64,000 bases of DNA, from assembly GCA_963668535.1 (NCBI GenBank), contig OY764867.1, forward strand, positions 1-64,000. The letters are read 5' to 3'. The DNA is from F22 sp963668535 (GTDB taxonomy: Bacteria > Bacteroidota > Bacteroidia > Bacteroidales > Bacteroidaceae). The translations under genes were made by a program, and so were the position numbers. Each line of letters opens with the position of its first letter. Position 1 is the stretch's first letter. Of this stretch, positions 1 through 8,484 are shown in pieces. The notes under the pieces are model-generated. The model was not told where the DNA came from and searched no databases. It saw nothing but the letters and a program-made list of their open reading frames with translations.

Positions 1-552
1 AAATAAGCCTACCGCTTCCTCCTTTTTCATGGGTAACAACATGATATCATCTATAGCCACCAAGTCTGCTTTAATTAGCTTATTGTATGACCGCATAGCC
101 GTTGGTGAGACCTCTCTCATTTTAATAATAGATAGCAGGTCTTCCATGGTTAGCAAGTAAGCTTTATCGCCTCTTTTTACAGCTTCGTACACCAATCCAG
201 CGGCGATATATGTCTTGCCTACACCCGATGGCCCCATGATTATGATATTATAGTTCTGTTCCATCCATATCAGTTGTCTGAGTTCTGTGAGTTGTTTCTG
301 TGTCACGCCTTGAACAGTACTGTCATCAAACAAGTCTAAATCGTGCTTTCTAGGCAAGTTGGCTGCTTTTAGTCGCTTTTCAAACGCACGTCGTTTTCTG
401 GTTTGTATTTCATTATTCAAGATGCCTTCAAGGAACTCCAGATAATTGGGTTTCTTCATTTGTGCTTCGTGGATAATATGATCAGCATTCTTGCGTATGC
501 TCCCTAAGTTAAGCTGGGAAGCGAGCTCTTTTAGTTGTTCTGAGTTGGACAT
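1..552 (-). CDS. istB: IS21-family helper ATPase IstB, partial (runs off the left edge)
   Basis: IstB is the AAA+ ATPase that assists the IS21 transposase IstA in target selection and strand transfer. About 184 residues are inside the window, against roughly 240-260 for the full family. The reading frame starts at the ATG at 552 (MSNSEQLKELASQ) and shows a Walker A motif GPSGVGKT near residues 105-112 and a Walker B-like stretch LVAIDDIMLL near residue 160. The start lies inside the end of istA (22-nt overlap), the usual istA-istB arrangement that suggests translational coupling. The C-terminus and the outer IS end lie beyond position 1. Confidence 0.93.
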   Translation of the reverse strand, partial: MSNSEQLKELASQLNLGSIRKNADHIIHEAQMKKPNYLEFLEGILNNEIQTRKRRAFEKRLKAANLPRKHDLDLFDDSTVQGVTQKQLTELRQLIWMEQNYNIIIMGPSGVGKTYIAAGLVYEAVKRGDKAYLLTMEDLLSIIKMREVSPTAMRSYNKLIKADLVAIDDIMLLPMKKEEAVGLF

Positions 553-2129
553 ATCTGTAAAATATCATTGTACGTACTTATGGTTGATTTCTCTGGCGTA
601 GCCATGGCTTGATGGTCTGCTTGACCAAGTAGCTTTATTTGACTACTATCTAGCTCTTGAGGTGATTTCTTACTCATCGTACACACCACCTCTTGTAGAC
701 GATATGCCGAAGCGACATCGTGGAGCACACACCATTTGACACCTTGTAGCAAGTCTTCTTTGGAGTAGCTTTTCAGATGTGCTATTAAGTACTTTAAGTG
801 GCTCTTATAATAGTTGCCCAACTCTATTTTCAGGTTGGCAAGTAGTTTATACATAAAGTCATCCGACTGCACATAAGTCATGATTTGTTCCTCTAGCTGT
901 GCCACTTTCTTATCCAAAGGACGCTTATGCGCTTCTTTATTGATATACTGCCCACGCTTAGAGGATATCGTATGGCGTGTCAACTCTTTGCCTGTTTGAG
1001 TAGCATACACGATCAATTCATTGTGCTGTACTAAGACATAACATTTCTGTCTTGGGTGTTTGTAAGTGCCATAAGGTAAGCTATATGTATTTGCTTTATA
1101 ATGGATTACATTGGTCTTAGACACATTGTACGGCACTGGCTCTATATTAGGAGCTGTAGGCTTCCCGTAATAAGGCCTAAGTGATTTTATTTCCCGCAAG
1201 AACTCTTGAGCAGGTATCAGCTTTGTTACGGAGTGTTCTAATTGATTTCCTGTACGGTTGAGCCAGTCAATGGCTTCTTTATTGTACTGCGCTATGGTGG
1301 TAAATTCCTGTGTACGCATGAAGTTGCCTTTAACATACTTCACCACATTCTCAACCTTGCCTTTACTTTCTGGATCGTTCTTATGACAGAACTCAGGTCT
1401 AAAACCAATATCATCCACAAAACGCTTAAACTTATAGGTCAATTGATTGTCGCCATAATACTCTTTATACAAGAAGCACTTATCCTGGTCATACAGTATC
1501 GTTTCTGGTACGCCACCGAAGAACTCAAAAGCAAGTTCGTGTGCATAAACCGATTTCTCTGTAGTGAACGGAGTATCGCTCATAAACACAAACTTATAGC
1601 GCGAACGAGAGAGTACCATAGCCATAAAGTAAATGCGCTTATGGCCATTGCTACCAGCCACTGGCACACGACGTTCACCAAAATCAACCTGTGCCTGATA
1701 ACCATAAGGGGTAGCTTCAAGCTGAGTCATTATGCGATGTTGTTCATAGCCAACTTGCGCTATGCTATACTTCGCACGGATGTACTTTGTGTAGTTGTAA
1801 ACCGTTTTACGCGACACACGACCTACCTCTGGGAAGTACTTACGGATATAATCACCCACTTCTGCAGAACTTACAAAAGGATGTAAGTAAATGTATTGGT
1901 AAATCTTTTGTTCATACTTATCAAGCACACGAACATAATTGCGCTTGTAAGCTTTACTGGCCACAAATTCATTGCGACTCATACTAAGATAACGACCGAC
2001 ACGATGACGGTCGATACCTAAATCAAAAGCTATTTGCGTGTTTGTTTTGCCTTTTGAAGACAATTCCCTAACTTTGTCGAACATCTGGAGCTTCTTTATG
2101 CAAGAAGGGAACGATGGAGAGGTAATCAT
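531..2129 (-). CDS. istA: IS21-family transposase IstA
   Basis: DDE transposase of an IS21-type element, 532 aa, the family's normal length. An N-terminal helix-turn-helix lies at residues about 15-50 (LGIDRHRVGRYL). The catalytic core carries D149 (QVDFGE), D214 (ILYDQDK) and E260 (ESKGKVE). The C-terminal part is the basic IstA-type DNA-binding tail. It overlaps istB. The start at 2129 gives MITSPSFPSC; a second in-frame Met at residue 16 (MFDKVREL) is an alternative. The frame is intact, so the element may still be active, but only one end is in the window. Confidence 0.95.
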   Translation of the reverse strand: MITSPSFPSCIKKLQMFDKVRELSSKGKTNTQIAFDLGIDRHRVGRYLSMSRNEFVASKAYKRNYVRVLDKYEQKIYQYIYLHPFVSSAEVGDYIRKYFPEVGRVSRKTVYNYTKYIRAKYSIAQVGYEQHRIMTQLEATPYGYQAQVDFGERRVPVAGSNGHKRIYFMAMVLSRSRYKFVFMSDTPFTTEKSVYAHELAFEFFGGVPETILYDQDKCFLYKEYYGDNQLTYKFKRFVDDIGFRPEFCHKNDPESKGKVENVVKYVKGNFMRTQEFTTIAQYNKEAIDWLNRTGNQLEHSVTKLIPAQEFLREIKSLRPYYGKPTAPNIEPVPYNVSKTNVIHYKANTYSLPYGTYKHPRQKCYVLVQHNELIVYATQTGKELTRHTISSKRGQYINKEAHKRPLDKKVAQLEEQIMTYVQSDDFMYKLLANLKIELGNYYKSHLKYLIAHLKSYSKEDLLQGVKWCVLHDVASAYRLQEVVCTMSKKSPQELDSSQIKLLGQADHQAMATPEKSTISTYNDILQICPTQNN

Positions 2130-2225
2130 AAATTTGTATTTTGGGTTTGGTCACACAAAGATTACCTCTTTTTTTGACACTTACCGTGGCGCTTTTACGT
2201 TACACATTTAGGGCGCTTCAAAGAT
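2130..2225. mobile_element. Terminal region of the IS21 element upstream of istA
   Basis: Non-coding DNA upstream of istA. It contains cacaaagattacctctttttt and a 'gttacacattta' motif; related blocks occur at about 57690-57794 and at 2419-2451, where IS21 remains are also seen. This fits the repeated transposase-binding sites found in IS21 ends. The exact terminal base cannot be fixed, because the neighbouring sequence is itself an IS21 remnant. Confidence 0.6.
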
Positions 2226-2363
2226 ACACATTACAAATGGGCTAAGAACCTTGAAGATGAAGTCTTAGCAACAGCTTTACTAGATAGATTACTCTACCAA
2301 TGTGAGGTGCTTAATCTATCTGGTACTAGCTACAGAATGGAAAACAGAAAAACAATATTTTAA
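2226..2363 (+). pseudogene. istB: C-terminal remnant of a second istB
   Basis: An open frame on the plus strand ends at the TAA at 2361-2363. It reads HYKWAKNLEDEVLATALL, then DRLLYQCEVLNLSGTSYR, the typical C-terminus of IstB, in the orientation opposite to the istB at 1-552. The rest of that gene is missing, so an older IS21 copy was cut here, probably when the istA-bearing copy inserted or when two copies recombined. About 45 codons survive. Confidence 0.75.
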
Positions 2364-2451
2364 ATTTATGTATAACCTGCAAGGAAGGACGTGACACAAA
2401 AGTGGTGCATTAACGTGACACAAATAAGGGGCTTTTTACTTGCACATTACA
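2364..2451. mobile_element. Right-end remnant of an IS21-type element
   Basis: Follows the istB remnant directly. It holds two tandem blocks beginning 'acgtgacacaaa' (near 2391 and 2413), as expected of the repeated binding sites at IS21 ends. The last 33 nt (2419-2451) occur again without mismatch at 57762-57794, where another solo end lies. Palindromic-repeat DNA begins just after it. Confidence 0.65.
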
Positions 2452-2453
2452 AG

Positions 2454-2845
2454 TGGCGACTATCCACTAGCCCCCTCACAGGATAATATCCAGAAGCACC
2501 CTGCATAGGTCCTCGCCAAAGAGTGGCGAGGTGGCCCAAAGGGCCGGAGTGGTTGACAATACAATAACGCAACAACACAGTAGTAGATATAACTCCTGGT
2601 GTGGCTATCGCCACGATTATTACTCTTCAACCACTCAGGCGCTACGCGCCAGCTCGCCACTCTTTGGCGAGCAGCTATCCAGGGTCTTAACCTATGCAGT
2701 GCCATAAGCTATCCACTAGCACCCTACACAGGAAAATATCCACTAGCACCCTGCACAGGTCCTCGCCAAAGAGTGGCGAGGTGGCCCAAAGGGCCGGAGT
2801 GGTTGACAATACAGTAGTGGTTGATAACGCAGGAATGGTTGATAA
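2454..2845 (-). repeat. Palindromic repeat locus A: one full unit and one half unit, reverse orientation
   Basis: Full unit 2512-2671 (160 bp) and a half unit starting at 2762 that ends at the terminator near 2845. Each carries the 19-nt palindrome CTCGCCAAAGAGTGGCGAG. In the full unit it is present at both ends in inverted copy (2512-2530 and 2653-2671), with GGAGTGGTTGA and TCAACCACTC as inner inverted arms. Orientation is opposite to every copy between 35 and 50 kb. This copy has a perfect small hairpin (ggcgc-tac-gcgcc) where most others have one mismatch. Flanks hold 'ccctgcataggt'-type minisatellite units. Long frames read through it on both strands but look like by-products of the repeat. 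Confidence 0.93.
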
Positions 2846-2889
2846 TAAAAAAAAGCTCCCCGCTATCTCGTGTGAGATAGCGGGGAGCT
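2845..2889 (-). terminator. Rho-independent terminator of the toxin-antitoxin-chaperone operon
   Basis: A perfect 16-bp stem with a 4-nt loop lies at 2854-2889 (agctccccgctatctc / gagatagcggggagct). It is followed on the minus strand by a run of T. It begins 27 nt after the stop codon of the SecB-like gene. This is one of the strongest intrinsic terminators in the window. Confidence 0.92.
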
Positions 2890-2915
2890 ATATCTTAGTA
2901 CAAAAGAGAAACGAA

Positions 2916-3308
2916 CTAGTTTGTCTCCTCTGCTATTTTTTTCTTATACAGACGTACAAAATTCACAGACGGTAAAATCACAGGATGAAATCCAGACTGC
3001 AACGTCACATTAGAGATATATGCCCTAACGTATGGGAATGCAATTGCAGGTGCATTTTGATTCGCAAATTCACCTTTTAGGAACTCATCCGTCACCATTT
3101 CATCCGTTGTAAATCTATATGCTATGACCAAATAAAAGGTATATCTTGGATCAACAATATTCATTTCAAATTTCACAAAGAACTCGTTTTCTTTGTCACC
3201 TGCATACGTTGTATAATCCAAATTAAACTGTCCATCATTTGGATCTATTTCTTCTTTTTCAGTAATCTGAAATTCATAAACTCTCCAATTAGCTAATTGT
3301 AAATTCAT
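2916..3308 (-). CDS. SecB-like chaperone of a toxin-antitoxin-chaperone (CmdTAC-like) operon
   Basis: 130 aa. The C-terminal half carries the SecB signature FPYVRAYISNVTLQSGFHPV, then ILPSVNFVRLY, matching SecB's 'FPYAR..IS.L...G.FP...L.P.NF..LY'. SecB-like proteins bind unfolded chains; in toxin-antitoxin-chaperone (TAC) operons they protect a fragile antitoxin. It is the third gene, 2 nt after the antitoxin candidate and just before a strong terminator, the position of CmdC in CmdTAC. A housekeeping role in secretion is less likely given this operon. The SecB-family call is firm; the CmdC-like role is inferred from gene order. Confidence 0.82.
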   Translation of the reverse strand: MNLQLANWRVYEFQITEKEEIDPNDGQFNLDYTTYAGDKENEFFVKFEMNIVDPRYTFYLVIAYRFTTDEMVTDEFLKGEFANQNAPAIAFPYVRAYISNVTLQSGFHPVILPSVNFVRLYKKKIAEETN

Positions 3309-3310
3309 AA

Positions 3311-3676
3311 TTAAGCAGCTTTAGGGTCTGTATTATCAGACATATGAATAGAGTATTCTCCTTCATTAAACTTATTACTAAGTTTCTTTCTTTCATCAAC
3401 AACCGATTCAGTAAACGTTTTTGCTGAGCGATTAAAATGCATTTTCTGGCATCCCATATCATTACTCTTCAACACTTCGATAGTATACATAGGTCTTGAA
3501 ATTTGAATTTCTCCTTCTTTACTAACTAAAGTGTCATCAACATTATATTCTCCTTCAAGCTGAGGAATTTCTTCATACACAGCTCCAAATTCTTTTTCAA
3601 ACACATCGAAGAATTCATCGTCTGATAAAGACTCCATAAACTCTTCAAAATCTTTTAGTATATCACATTTCTTCAT
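3311..3676 (-). CDS. Candidate antitoxin of the CmdTAC-like operon
   Basis: 121 aa, strongly acidic in its first half (DILKDFEEFMESLSDDEFFD), with no domain I can name. It sits between the ADP-ribosyltransferase-like gene (4-nt ATGA overlap, so translationally coupled) and the SecB-like gene (2-nt gap). In known TAC systems the middle gene encodes the antitoxin, whose C-terminal chaperone-addiction segment is held by the SecB-like partner. By position this is the antitoxin; the sequence itself does not prove it. The last 30 residues (NEGEYSIHMSDNTDPKAA at the end) are where a chaperone-binding segment would be expected. Confidence 0.65.
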   Translation of the reverse strand: MKKCDILKDFEEFMESLSDDEFFDVFEKEFGAVYEEIPQLEGEYNVDDTLVSKEGEIQISRPMYTIEVLKSNDMGCQKMHFNRSAKTFTESVVDERKKLSNKFNEGEYSIHMSDNTDPKAA

Positions 3677-4317
3677 AATTCGTTCTCCTTTATATCACCT
3701 TCTTTACAACTCTCTTTTTCCAATATTTTACTCATATCATACACCGCACATATAGTACAATTTGGAAAACTTTGAGTAGTATTACTACCATTTCTTCTTT
3801 CTTCAGACGATATCTTTATAAACATATTCGCGATACATATTTTATAGCCATATCTCTTCCGTAGAATTTTTAGTATAGTTATATCTAAGTTAGTCGGTCT
3901 CCACTGTTTTCGCTTTTCTTTGTCTGTAGGTTTAGGGTTACTTATTCTAATTCTATTTCGGTTGGTTTCTTGTCTTAAATATTTTTTGCGTATTTCGTTG
4001 AAGAAATCCGTATCTTCTTTTGTTGTCATATCCAAAACAATTTCATTATCGGAACAGTCAATAGAAGCTCGTATCACCGCATACCTTACATATGTATGTC
4101 TCTTTTTTATTTTATCCCACGCAACAGCCTTCGCCCATTCAGCAGCATGTTCTTGAGGCACATCCCCCAAGCCATCAACAAAAAAGTAGATACCTATACC
4201 CAGCCAATCCTTTGATCTTGTATTCATTACAAAACCATTGTTTATAATAGACTCTACATTGTCAAAGTTTGTGCCATGAAATCCATTTATAATTTTATTG
4301 CCAGCCATATGGTGCAT
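3673..4317 (-). CDS. PARP-like ADP-ribosyltransferase, candidate toxin (CmdT-like)
   Basis: 214 aa. The N-terminus has the PARP/ART fold signature: GFHGTNFDNVESIINNGF with H14, then DWLGIGIYFF with Y44, equivalent to the 'HG(T/S)...NV..I...G' and 'GKGIYF' motifs of PARP-type enzymes. The third catalytic residue cannot be placed with certainty. These enzymes move ADP-ribose from NAD+ to protein or nucleic acid; in CmdTAC the toxin modifies mRNA after phage infection. It is first gene of a three-gene operon with a good promoter at 4342-4349. Start codons at 4317 (MHHMAG) and 4308 (MAGNKI) are both possible. Other ART toxin families are an alternative. Confidence 0.74.
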   Translation of the reverse strand: MHHMAGNKIINGFHGTNFDNVESIINNGFVMNTRSKDWLGIGIYFFVDGLGDVPQEHAAEWAKAVAWDKIKKRHTYVRYAVIRASIDCSDNEIVLDMTTKEDTDFFNEIRKKYLRQETNRNRIRISNPKPTDKEKRKQWRPTNLDITILKILRKRYGYKICIANMFIKISSEERRNGSNTTQSFPNCTICAVYDMSKILEKESCKEGDIKENEL

Positions 4318-4341
4318 TATAATCGTGCATCTCCATCATTG

Positions 4342-4373
4342 CAAATATACTTACTATTATTTTAACTAGAAAA
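4342..4373 (-). promoter_or_regulatory. Promoter of the CmdTAC-like operon
   Basis: On the minus strand TATATTTG lies at 4342-4349, an exact Bacteroidetes -7 box (TAnnTTTG), 25 nt before the ATG at 4317. A weak T-rich -33 candidate (tttt) lies at about 4370-4373, 20 nt upstream. The operon therefore probably has its own promoter, separate from the polysaccharide run that ends at 4422. Confidence 0.65.
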
Positions 4374-4421
4374 GAAAACTTCAAAATTCTCTACTGCCAT
4401 CAATACTTGATAAGCACATTG

Positions 4422-5840
4422 CTAATACGCCTTCTCTTCCCCCTTCACCACATTATACACCGTTAAGAATATAATACGTAGATCCAGCAGCAGCGTCCAG
4501 TTTTCAATATACCAGATATCCTTTTCCACACGGCCCTCCATATCCGAGAGCAGCTTCGTCTCCCCGCGGAAGCCCGTCACCTGCGCATAGCCCGTCACCC
4601 CCGGCTTCACCAGATGGCGCACCATATACTTGCCTATCAGCGCCGAGTATTCCTCCGTATGCTTCAACATATGAGGACGAGGACCCACCACACTCATATC
4701 CCCTTTGAGGACATTCCAGAACTGCGGTAACTCATCGATATTCGATTTTCTCAGGAAATTGCCCCACTTCGTCTTGCGAGGATCATTCTTGGTAGCCTGC
4801 ACCGTGTCCGCATCCTTATTGACCTTCATACTGCGGAACTTATAACAATAGAAGTCCCGACCATCCAGTCCCGTGCGCAACTGCTTAAAGAACAGCGGCC
4901 CCGGCGAAGTCAGCATCGTACCTATCCACACGATAGGCAGCAACCACGGAAATACCAGCACAATCACCAATAGCGCAAACAGCACATCAAAGACACGCTT
5001 CGCCCACCTGTTCACATCATTGTCCAGCGGCTCATTGCGCATCGTCAATAGCGGCACCTCATCCAGCACACTAAACGTCACACTACGTTTGAAGTAGCGA
5101 TGCAAACTAGGGATAAAGAACATATGGATACAATTCTCCTCCGCCAGCTTCACCACCGGCAAGATCAAATCCGACATCTCACTACGCACATGACTGTAGA
5201 TACGATCCACCTCCACTTTATGCTCCACAAACCACGGATACATACTCTGCAAGTCCCCCAGATAAGTCAAGCCCTCCGGCTCATCCTCCATCGGCTCCTC
5301 AGCGAAGTACCCCATCGTCTTTAGCCCCATAAAGTGATTGCGATCCGTCGTCTCGTATAGCTGGCGCACACTCAGCGTATTGCCCAGCAGCACGATATTA
5401 CGGTTGTTATGCCCGTATTCTCGGTAACAGCGCAACATAATGCGCACACACATACGCCATAACAAAATCACCACCGCCTCCACGATCAGCCCCAGAATGA
5501 TAGGCTCCGTATCGCGGCCCGTATGCGTAAGCACCAGAAACGCCACCAAGAAAAACACCGCACTCCACCAGATAAGATACCCCAGCGTCATGCGCATCAT
5601 CGTCCATATCCGCCCAAAGCGAATCTTGTACGTATAGTTTCTGTGCATGCCACTCAAGAAGTAACTCGCATTGTACACCACCAGCATCTTGTCATGCGCA
5701 GCAAACGCATCCCCCAGCGATGTATGATCCCAATACGCAGCCCACAGCACAAAGAGCGCGTTGGCTATCACGAGATCTCCAAGAGAGATCAAAAAAGGAA
5801 TGACACGGCTCGTGCCGTGCTTGGATTCTCTGCTATCCAT
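4422..5840 (-). CDS. Undecaprenyl-phosphate sugar-1-phosphate transferase (WcaJ/WbaP type)
   Basis: 472 aa. Starts repeat-unit assembly by moving a sugar-1-phosphate from a UDP-sugar to undecaprenyl phosphate in the inner membrane. The N-terminal half has about four membrane helices and a Rossmann-like region (IVLLGNTLSVRQLY). A further helix near residue 290 precedes the catalytic bacterial sugar transferase domain: KFRSMKVN, LRKSNIDELPQFWNVLKGDM, SVVGPRP and KPGVTGYAQVTG. Full length for the family. It is the last gene of the leftward run. Its local GC is higher than in most neighbours downstream of it on the map (GC-rich codons such as gcc, ccc), which may mean a different origin for this end of the cluster. 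Confidence 0.93.
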   Translation of the reverse strand: MDSRESKHGTSRVIPFLISLGDLVIANALFVLWAAYWDHTSLGDAFAAHDKMLVVYNASYFLSGMHRNYTYKIRFGRIWTMMRMTLGYLIWWSAVFFLVAFLVLTHTGRDTEPIILGLIVEAVVILLWRMCVRIMLRCYREYGHNNRNIVLLGNTLSVRQLYETTDRNHFMGLKTMGYFAEEPMEDEPEGLTYLGDLQSMYPWFVEHKVEVDRIYSHVRSEMSDLILPVVKLAEENCIHMFFIPSLHRYFKRSVTFSVLDEVPLLTMRNEPLDNDVNRWAKRVFDVLFALLVIVLVFPWLLPIVWIGTMLTSPGPLFFKQLRTGLDGRDFYCYKFRSMKVNKDADTVQATKNDPRKTKWGNFLRKSNIDELPQFWNVLKGDMSVVGPRPHMLKHTEEYSALIGKYMVRHLVKPGVTGYAQVTGFRGETKLLSDMEGRVEKDIWYIENWTLLLDLRIIFLTVYNVVKGEEKAY

Positions 5841-5873
5841 AGAAATTGTATTAAGTAGTACACTTTAAAATGA

Positions 5874-5904
5874 GCCCTCTATCCCTATATAGAAGATAGA
5901 GGGC
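5874..5904. terminator. Intergenic hairpin between two polysaccharide genes
   Basis: A 10-bp perfect stem (gccctctatc / gatagagggc) with an 11-nt loop sits in the 109-bp gap between the genes ending at 5950 and starting at 5840. There is no strong T-run, so it is more likely an attenuator or an mRNA-stability element than a full terminator. Confidence 0.45.
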
Positions 5905-5949
5905 ACTCACTATATTCCACTATCCAGTGGCTTTCGTATTGCATTACAA

Positions 5950-7086
5950 TTATTTCTTTTTTCTCGTCATCAATTTATATCGTGTATAGATACTATTCTT
6001 AAGCGTATACCATAAAAACCACGAAGCCTCCCCCCGAGCCAGCGAGTACAAGCGAAACAACCTCTTGATAATATTCACCAGCGACGTCGCCTTGCGAATC
6101 ACAAAGCCACGCGTGATAGGATCAATCTTCTTAGACTTTTTATTCAACATACCGAAATTGCCCGAAGCCATAAACTCATTCAGCAACAGCTCCACCTGCT
6201 TATCCGTCGGCATGTATGGGAAACAATGATCCAAGTCAGAAAATCCCATATACCTCACCCCGATCGTCAGCAATGTCGATGCAAAGCGCAGCAGCCCCAT
6301 TTTACGCAGATCCCGCTCCATCATCCCCAAGTCCAGCTCCTCAAAATGCTTATTCATAAAGACAAGCCAGTCGATAGGCTGACGCAAGCTGATCCCCTCA
6401 CGCAGCAAATGCTCCAAGATATGCACCAATAAAAACACCGCATCAAACTGGATAGGCGCCACCCCGATCGTCGTCTGTTCTATCGTGATATGCTCGATTG
6501 CACTCGGATACCACTCCTTCAGCATCCTGTTGAAATGTCGGTAGTGCGACGGCATAGCCATCACCCCCATCTCCTTGTGCACCTCGATTTCGATCCCATT
6601 CAAGAACCACGACCGATGCTTGATGATCTCGTCGCCCTCCTCATCAGCACCGAGCGACTCTATCAGCCTATTTGTTCCCGCATATCGTGCATGCCCCACA
6701 TAAAGATCGATATCGCCACACTGCCTCCTGAGCGGATTGGGATAGTTGAGCGCCACCCCCTGCCCCTTCATCAAGGTAGCCGCCAAGTTTTTCTCACCGA
6801 ATATGTCAAACAGATGCGCCACCTGCTTATTTTGCTTCTGGTTGCTCTGCTCTATTTTAGTGGCCCATGCACATGCTTGAAGATACAATTCTTCGGGCGG
6901 TCGCAGATTGGCTGGCAACGTAGCGATGCCCTCTACGACAAGTCCTATAACTGATTGCTCTTTGGCCCATTGGAGTATTTGTGTCCAAGCGAGAGCGTCG
7001 TACTGCTCTATTAGTACATCATGACTCTCTGTTTGCTTTAGCCCTAAAGCAAGTATATTCATAAATCCAAGCAATGTATCTGTCAT
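5950..7086 (-). CDS. Nucleotidyltransferase-fold protein (NTP_transf_5 type)
   Basis: 378 aa. The family signature is MKGQGVALNYPNPLRRQCGD with GDIDL at residues 124-128, the G-[D]-x-D metal-binding pattern of the nucleotidyltransferase fold, then a helical C-terminal half. The family is frequent in Bacteroidetes polysaccharide loci. The substrate is not established; phosphosugar or nucleotide transfer is a guess. A clear paralogue lies at 12713-13834 with the same core motif. The gene follows ugd by 44 nt. High GC like the neighbouring sugar transferase. Confidence 0.85.
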   Translation of the reverse strand: MTDTLLGFMNILALGLKQTESHDVLIEQYDALAWTQILQWAKEQSVIGLVVEGIATLPANLRPPEELYLQACAWATKIEQSNQKQNKQVAHLFDIFGEKNLAATLMKGQGVALNYPNPLRRQCGDIDLYVGHARYAGTNRLIESLGADEEGDEIIKHRSWFLNGIEIEVHKEMGVMAMPSHYRHFNRMLKEWYPSAIEHITIEQTTIGVAPIQFDAVFLLVHILEHLLREGISLRQPIDWLVFMNKHFEELDLGMMERDLRKMGLLRFASTLLTIGVRYMGFSDLDHCFPYMPTDKQVELLLNEFMASGNFGMLNKKSKKIDPITRGFVIRKATSLVNIIKRLFRLYSLARGEASWFLWYTLKNSIYTRYKLMTRKKK

Positions 7087-7130
7087 GCGGCAAATATATT
7101 TTAATTGTCTTCTACTTAGGAAATTGGTAC

Positions 7131-8450
7131 CTATACAGTACCAATTCCTACATATTTGAATCCTTCGTTTTCACGAAGATAATTTCCATCATACACATTG
7201 CGACCATCAATAATGATATGTTCATTCATTGACTTCGCAACTACTGGCCATGAAGGCATACGGAATTGCTTCCACTCAGTGACCAACAATAAAGCATCCG
7301 CATTTAGCGTTGCTTCATACATATCCTTAGCATAAGTCACCACATCGCCAATGCGACGTTGGCATTCTTCCATAGCCACAGGATCATATACCTGCACCTT
7401 ACAGCCCGCCTTAAGCAATTTCTGAATAGTCACCAAAGCAGTTGCCTCACGCATATCATCTGTTTCAGGCTTAAAGCTCAAGCCCCAAAGACATACCGTC
7501 TTACCATCCAACTCACCATTATAATGCTTATATAACTTCTTGAACAATACAGACTTCTGATCTTCATTCACCTCTTCTACTGCATTCAACACCTTCATAC
7601 CATATCCTGCTTTCTGAGCAGTCTTAATCAAGGCTTTCACATCCTTAGGAAAGCAAGAGCCACCATAGCCACAACCAGGGTACAAGAACTTAGAACCGAT
7701 ACGAGAATCACTACCGATACCCTTACGCACCATATTCACATCAGCCCCAACAAGCTCACAAAGATTGGCAATATCATTCATAAAACTGATACGAGTAGCC
7801 AACATAGAGTTTGCAGCATACTTGATCATCTCAGCAGATGGAATATCTGTAAAGACCACACGGAAGTTATTCAACATCATAGGGCGATATAATTGCTCCA
7901 TCAATGCTTGTGACTTCTCACTTTCTACACCCACCACTACACGGTCAGGCTTCATAAAGTCATCAATAGCGTCCCCCTCCTTCAAGAATTCAGGGTTAGA
8001 AGCCACATCAAAGGTAATATCTACCCCACGCTTATCCAATTCTTCTTGAATTGCTGCACGCACCTTCTTTGCTGTACCCACAGGCACTGTACTCTTAGTC
8101 ACCACCACCTTATAATCGTTCATATGACGACCGACAGTACGAGCCACTTCGATTACATATTTCAAATCAGCACTACCATCCTCATCGGGAGGTGTACCTA
8201 CGGCACTAAATACCACTTCTACATCATCCAAGATAGATGCCAAGTCTGTTGTAAACTTCAGACGACCATCTCGGTGATTACGAGTCACCATTTCTTCTAG
8301 TCCTGGTTCGTATATTGGAATAACGCCGTTATTCAATCCGTCAATCTTTTTTTGGTCAACGTCTACACAAATCACGTTGTTTCCCATTTCGGCAAAGCAT
8401 GTGCCGCTTACTAGGCCTACGTAGCCTGTACCTACAATTGCTATATTCAT
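7131..8450 (-). CDS. ugd: UDP-glucose 6-dehydrogenase
   Basis: 439 aa. Oxidises UDP-glucose twice with NAD+ to UDP-glucuronate, a precursor for acidic glycans. N-terminal Rossmann motif VGTGYVGLVSG (residues 6-16), STVPVGT near 120-126, the catalytic cysteine C266 in GCGYGGSCFPKDV, and the C-terminal UDP-binding domain (LWGLSFKPETDDMREA). Normal length. A distant relative at 21432-22805 looks GDP-mannose-specific, so the locus may make two kinds of hexuronate. The start at 8450 is the only reasonable one (MNIAIVGTGYVG). Confidence 0.95.
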   Translation of the reverse strand: MNIAIVGTGYVGLVSGTCFAEMGNNVICVDVDQKKIDGLNNGVIPIYEPGLEEMVTRNHRDGRLKFTTDLASILDDVEVVFSAVGTPPDEDGSADLKYVIEVARTVGRHMNDYKVVVTKSTVPVGTAKKVRAAIQEELDKRGVDITFDVASNPEFLKEGDAIDDFMKPDRVVVGVESEKSQALMEQLYRPMMLNNFRVVFTDIPSAEMIKYAANSMLATRISFMNDIANLCELVGADVNMVRKGIGSDSRIGSKFLYPGCGYGGSCFPKDVKALIKTAQKAGYGMKVLNAVEEVNEDQKSVLFKKLYKHYNGELDGKTVCLWGLSFKPETDDMREATALVTIQKLLKAGCKVQVYDPVAMEECQRRIGDVVTYAKDMYEATLNADALLLVTEWKQFRMPSWPVVAKSMNEHIIIDGRNVYDGNYLRENEGFKYVGIGTV

Positions 8451-8484
8451 ATAATCTTATAGATTTTATTATTTAGAATTCATC

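Noticed and set aside
1242..1886. 214-codon frame on the plus strand inside istA
   Set aside because: Lies wholly opposite the DDE core of istA and resembles no protein.
2916..3308. Housekeeping secretion chaperone secB
   Set aside because: SecB signature is real, but the overlapping ART-like and acidic genes and shared terminator fit a TAC operon better.
5407..5858. Frames opposite the sugar transferase gene
   Set aside because: High-GC antisense frames of a well-supported gene.
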